From NCBI GenBank assembly GCA_014281115.1, contig JACONQ010000007.1:1302001-1366000 (forward strand): 64,000 bases of DNA. Direction: 5' to 3'. The notes beneath the pieces were generated by a model that saw nothing but the letters and a program-made list of their open reading frames with translations, was not told where the DNA came from and ran no database searches. The position numbers were made by a program, and so were the translations under genes. Below are positions 62,351 to 64,000 of this stretch, piece after piece. How positions within the stretch are numbered: position 1 is the first letter of the stretch; each line of letters starts with the position of its first letter. This DNA comes from Laburnicola sp. R22_1. Lineage: Eukaryota > Ascomycota > Dothideomycetes > Pleosporales > Didymosphaeriaceae.

Positions 62351-62680
62351 CTTAGCGCAGTGTAATAACTACTTAGCACTAAAGTAACTAATAAACTTCT
62401 AGCCTAACCTAGTAAGTAATAGCCTAACCCACCTTAGCGTAGTATAATAACTATCTGGCACTAAAGTAACTAATAAACTTCTAGCCTAATATAATAAGTA
62501 ATAGCCTAACCCACCTTAGCGTAGTATAATAACTACCTAAAATATAATAACTACCTAAAACTTCTAGCCTAACTTAGAAAGCTTAGCGTAGTGTAGTAAC
62601 TGTCTAGCACTAAAGTAACTAATAAACTTCTAGCCTAACCTAGTAAGTAATAGTCTAATCCACCTTAGTGTAGTATTAAA
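62351..62680. repeat. 82-bp tandem repeat, four units
   Basis: Units starting cttagcg at 62351, 62433, (62515, shortened and rearranged) and 62582, ending at 62664 where a fifth begins. Related sequence is at 63918-64000 at the window end, so the array may be longer or dispersed. Confidence 0.85.
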
Positions 62681-62780
62681 GATCTTCGTCGTGTTAAGAT
62701 TCTAACCAAGGTCGAATCCGCACCATACACAGAGAGGAGTAAAATAGAAGGCACTAAAACCTAGCACCTAGCACACAGTG
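62681..62780. mobile_element. Second copy of the SINE-like unit
   Basis: Shares gattctaaccaag, cgcaccatacacagagag, ggcactaaaacctag and cctagcacacagtgg with 47009-47111. Flanked by tagtattaaa (62671) and tagtaataaa (about 62782), a possible diverged target duplication. It directly follows the 82-bp array. Confidence 0.55.
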
Positions 62781-64000
62781 GTAGTAATAAAATATACACA
62801 AAATAATAATAATTTTATTATTAACGTTTTACACAGCGGTATTATTAATAGTAATTAATAGATAGTCTACTATCTGGCATAATTAAGTTACATATTATCT
62901 CTTAACTAGTAAACTATTAGAGAGCCGTAGTAGACTACGAAGTCGCAACCGCAGGAGCAGTGTAGGCAATAAGACGCTTAACTATAGTTTAGTTGTTGCA
63001 CTTACAACCTAGTAGTAGCGTAATTATGGTTCGCTATATATATAGCGTATAAAGTCTGCCTCTTATAATATTAGCAACGCCTAGTATACTAAATCTTTAT
63101 CTTTAACTTACATAATACTAAGTCTTTTAAATCTAAATATCTCTTTATTATATAAAGCAACGCGACACCTTTCTAGTATTCTAAGATTACGTTGTCTAAT
63201 ACCCGCAGTTAGACAACTGCCAGAGAATTTAAAACTGGCATAGACAACTAGCTGAGTAATATTAGCCATTTAGCCTACCTACTGCAAGATAAGGTTTAAG
63301 AGGCAGGGCTACTAGAGGACTAAATTAATTACAATTACACTATCCTAGAGGTTATGTCTAACAATCTGTTTAGGCCATATATAATTTTCACATAACTCTA
63401 AATTCTTAAGTGCTAGGCCATTCTTTTATATAAAGACCTAGGAAGAGATGCAGCAACCTTTGTAAGAAAATAATAGCACCTTGCTATTACATTGCTGGCA
63501 AGGCTAGAGGATAGGCTAAGATATAGTAGTGGGCGTCTATTAGAGAAGAAGTAAATGTTTCTTATATGTTGCCAGAGCGCGCGCGCGCAGCTATGGCGGG
63601 AGAAGCTCCTGGCGGCAGTCGAGATTGTGCGGGCGCACAAGGACGATAAGGAGTAAGGGCGGCGGCGGTAGTGAGAGCACGGAGGAGATGGGCGGCGGCA
63701 GCAAGGTCCTAAGGGGCAGTATACAGCTCGCTAGTTATAAGGGGAGATCTACTATAGAAGAGTAACAAAATAGTTAGGTTAGGTGCTATTATAATTGTTA
63801 TTATTATTATTACTGTAAAAAATATTGTTAAAGAAATTATTAATTACGTAACATAGTCGTCGGTCAAACAGCCGGCCCGGGATTACGTAACATCACAGAT
63901 TAATACCGGGGGAGAGCCTTAGTGTAGTATAATAACTGCCTAAAACTTTAAGCCTAATCTAGTAAGCTTAGCGTAATATAATAATTGCCTAGCACTAAAA
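62781..64000. other. AT-rich DNA with a small GC-rich patch
   Basis: No gene recognised. A GC-rich patch at about 63575-63700 (gcgcgcgcgcagc, ggcggcggcggtag) stands out from AT-rich surroundings. The 12-mer attacgtaacat occurs at about 63842 and again at about 63883. The short minus-strand frame at 63413-63640 is low in support. Confidence 0.45.

Noticed and set aside
62003..62680. CRISPR-like array
   Set aside because: Direct tandem repeats without unique spacers, in a eukaryotic context.

Overview
The window looks like part of a filamentous ascomycete genome (Pezizomycotina, possibly Dothideomycetes). Reasons: a two-speed layout in which a GC-balanced gene island (about 30.3-37.9 kb and 44.1-47.6 kb) sits between long AT-rich stretches; short fungal introns of 45-52 bp with GT..AG ends; fungal families (a GPI-anchored GH76 mannosidase, the Tm-1/UPF0261 pair); and fungal transposon types (Ty1/copia, pogo/Fot-like, Tc1/mariner, hAT). 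The AT-rich DNA carries the mark of repeat-induced point mutation (RIP): C-to-T and G-to-A transitions, TG/CA turned into TA, and many Trp or Gln codons turned into stops. The exact species cannot be told from the sequence.

Layout. 1-3.07 kb: end of a Copia element, minus strand (copy 1). 3.79-23.83 kb: one plus-strand Copia of another lineage ('family B', about 7.5 kb without insertions), with two minus-strand Copia elements inside it (copy 5 at 4.63-9.63 kb and copy 2 at 9.85-17.40 kb); copy 2 itself carries a pogo element (10.53-12.63 kb). 23.8-29.5 kb: a long inverted repeat, an ATT microsatellite split by a RIP-damaged pogo element (24.40-26.61 kb), and a TIR-bounded relic (27.58-29.50 kb). 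29.5-30.3 kb: change from AT-rich DNA to the gene island.

Gene island: a 195-aa unknown protein (plus), a GH76 mannosidase pseudogene (minus, two Trp codons now stops), a UPF0261/Tm-1-N-like gene (minus), its divergent partner, a TIM-barrel/PEP-hydrolase-like gene (plus, one intron), and the 5' part of a large unknown gene (37.16 kb). That gene's 3' part resumes at 44.13 kb; between them lie an old AT-rich insertion and a young Copia (copy 3, 37.99-43.50 kb). After it come a 103-bp SINE-like insertion with a 14-bp target duplication and a truncated gene start (47.36 kb).

47.6-62.3 kb: a second nest. RIP-damaged hAT remains are interrupted by a pogo element (47.80-53.11 kb) that holds a Tc1/mariner element (47.87-49.19 kb) and another pogo (50.57-52.68 kb), and by Copia copy 4 (54.59-60.12 kb). 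60.1-64 kb: AT-rich DNA with 48-bp and 82-bp tandem repeats, a second SINE-like copy and a small GC-rich patch.

Element ends were set from matching LTRs or inverted repeats plus target-site duplications read directly from the sequence. Family assignments rest on recognising translated motifs, not on database searches. The only genes that look intact are those at 30.71, 34.10 and 35.53 kb.
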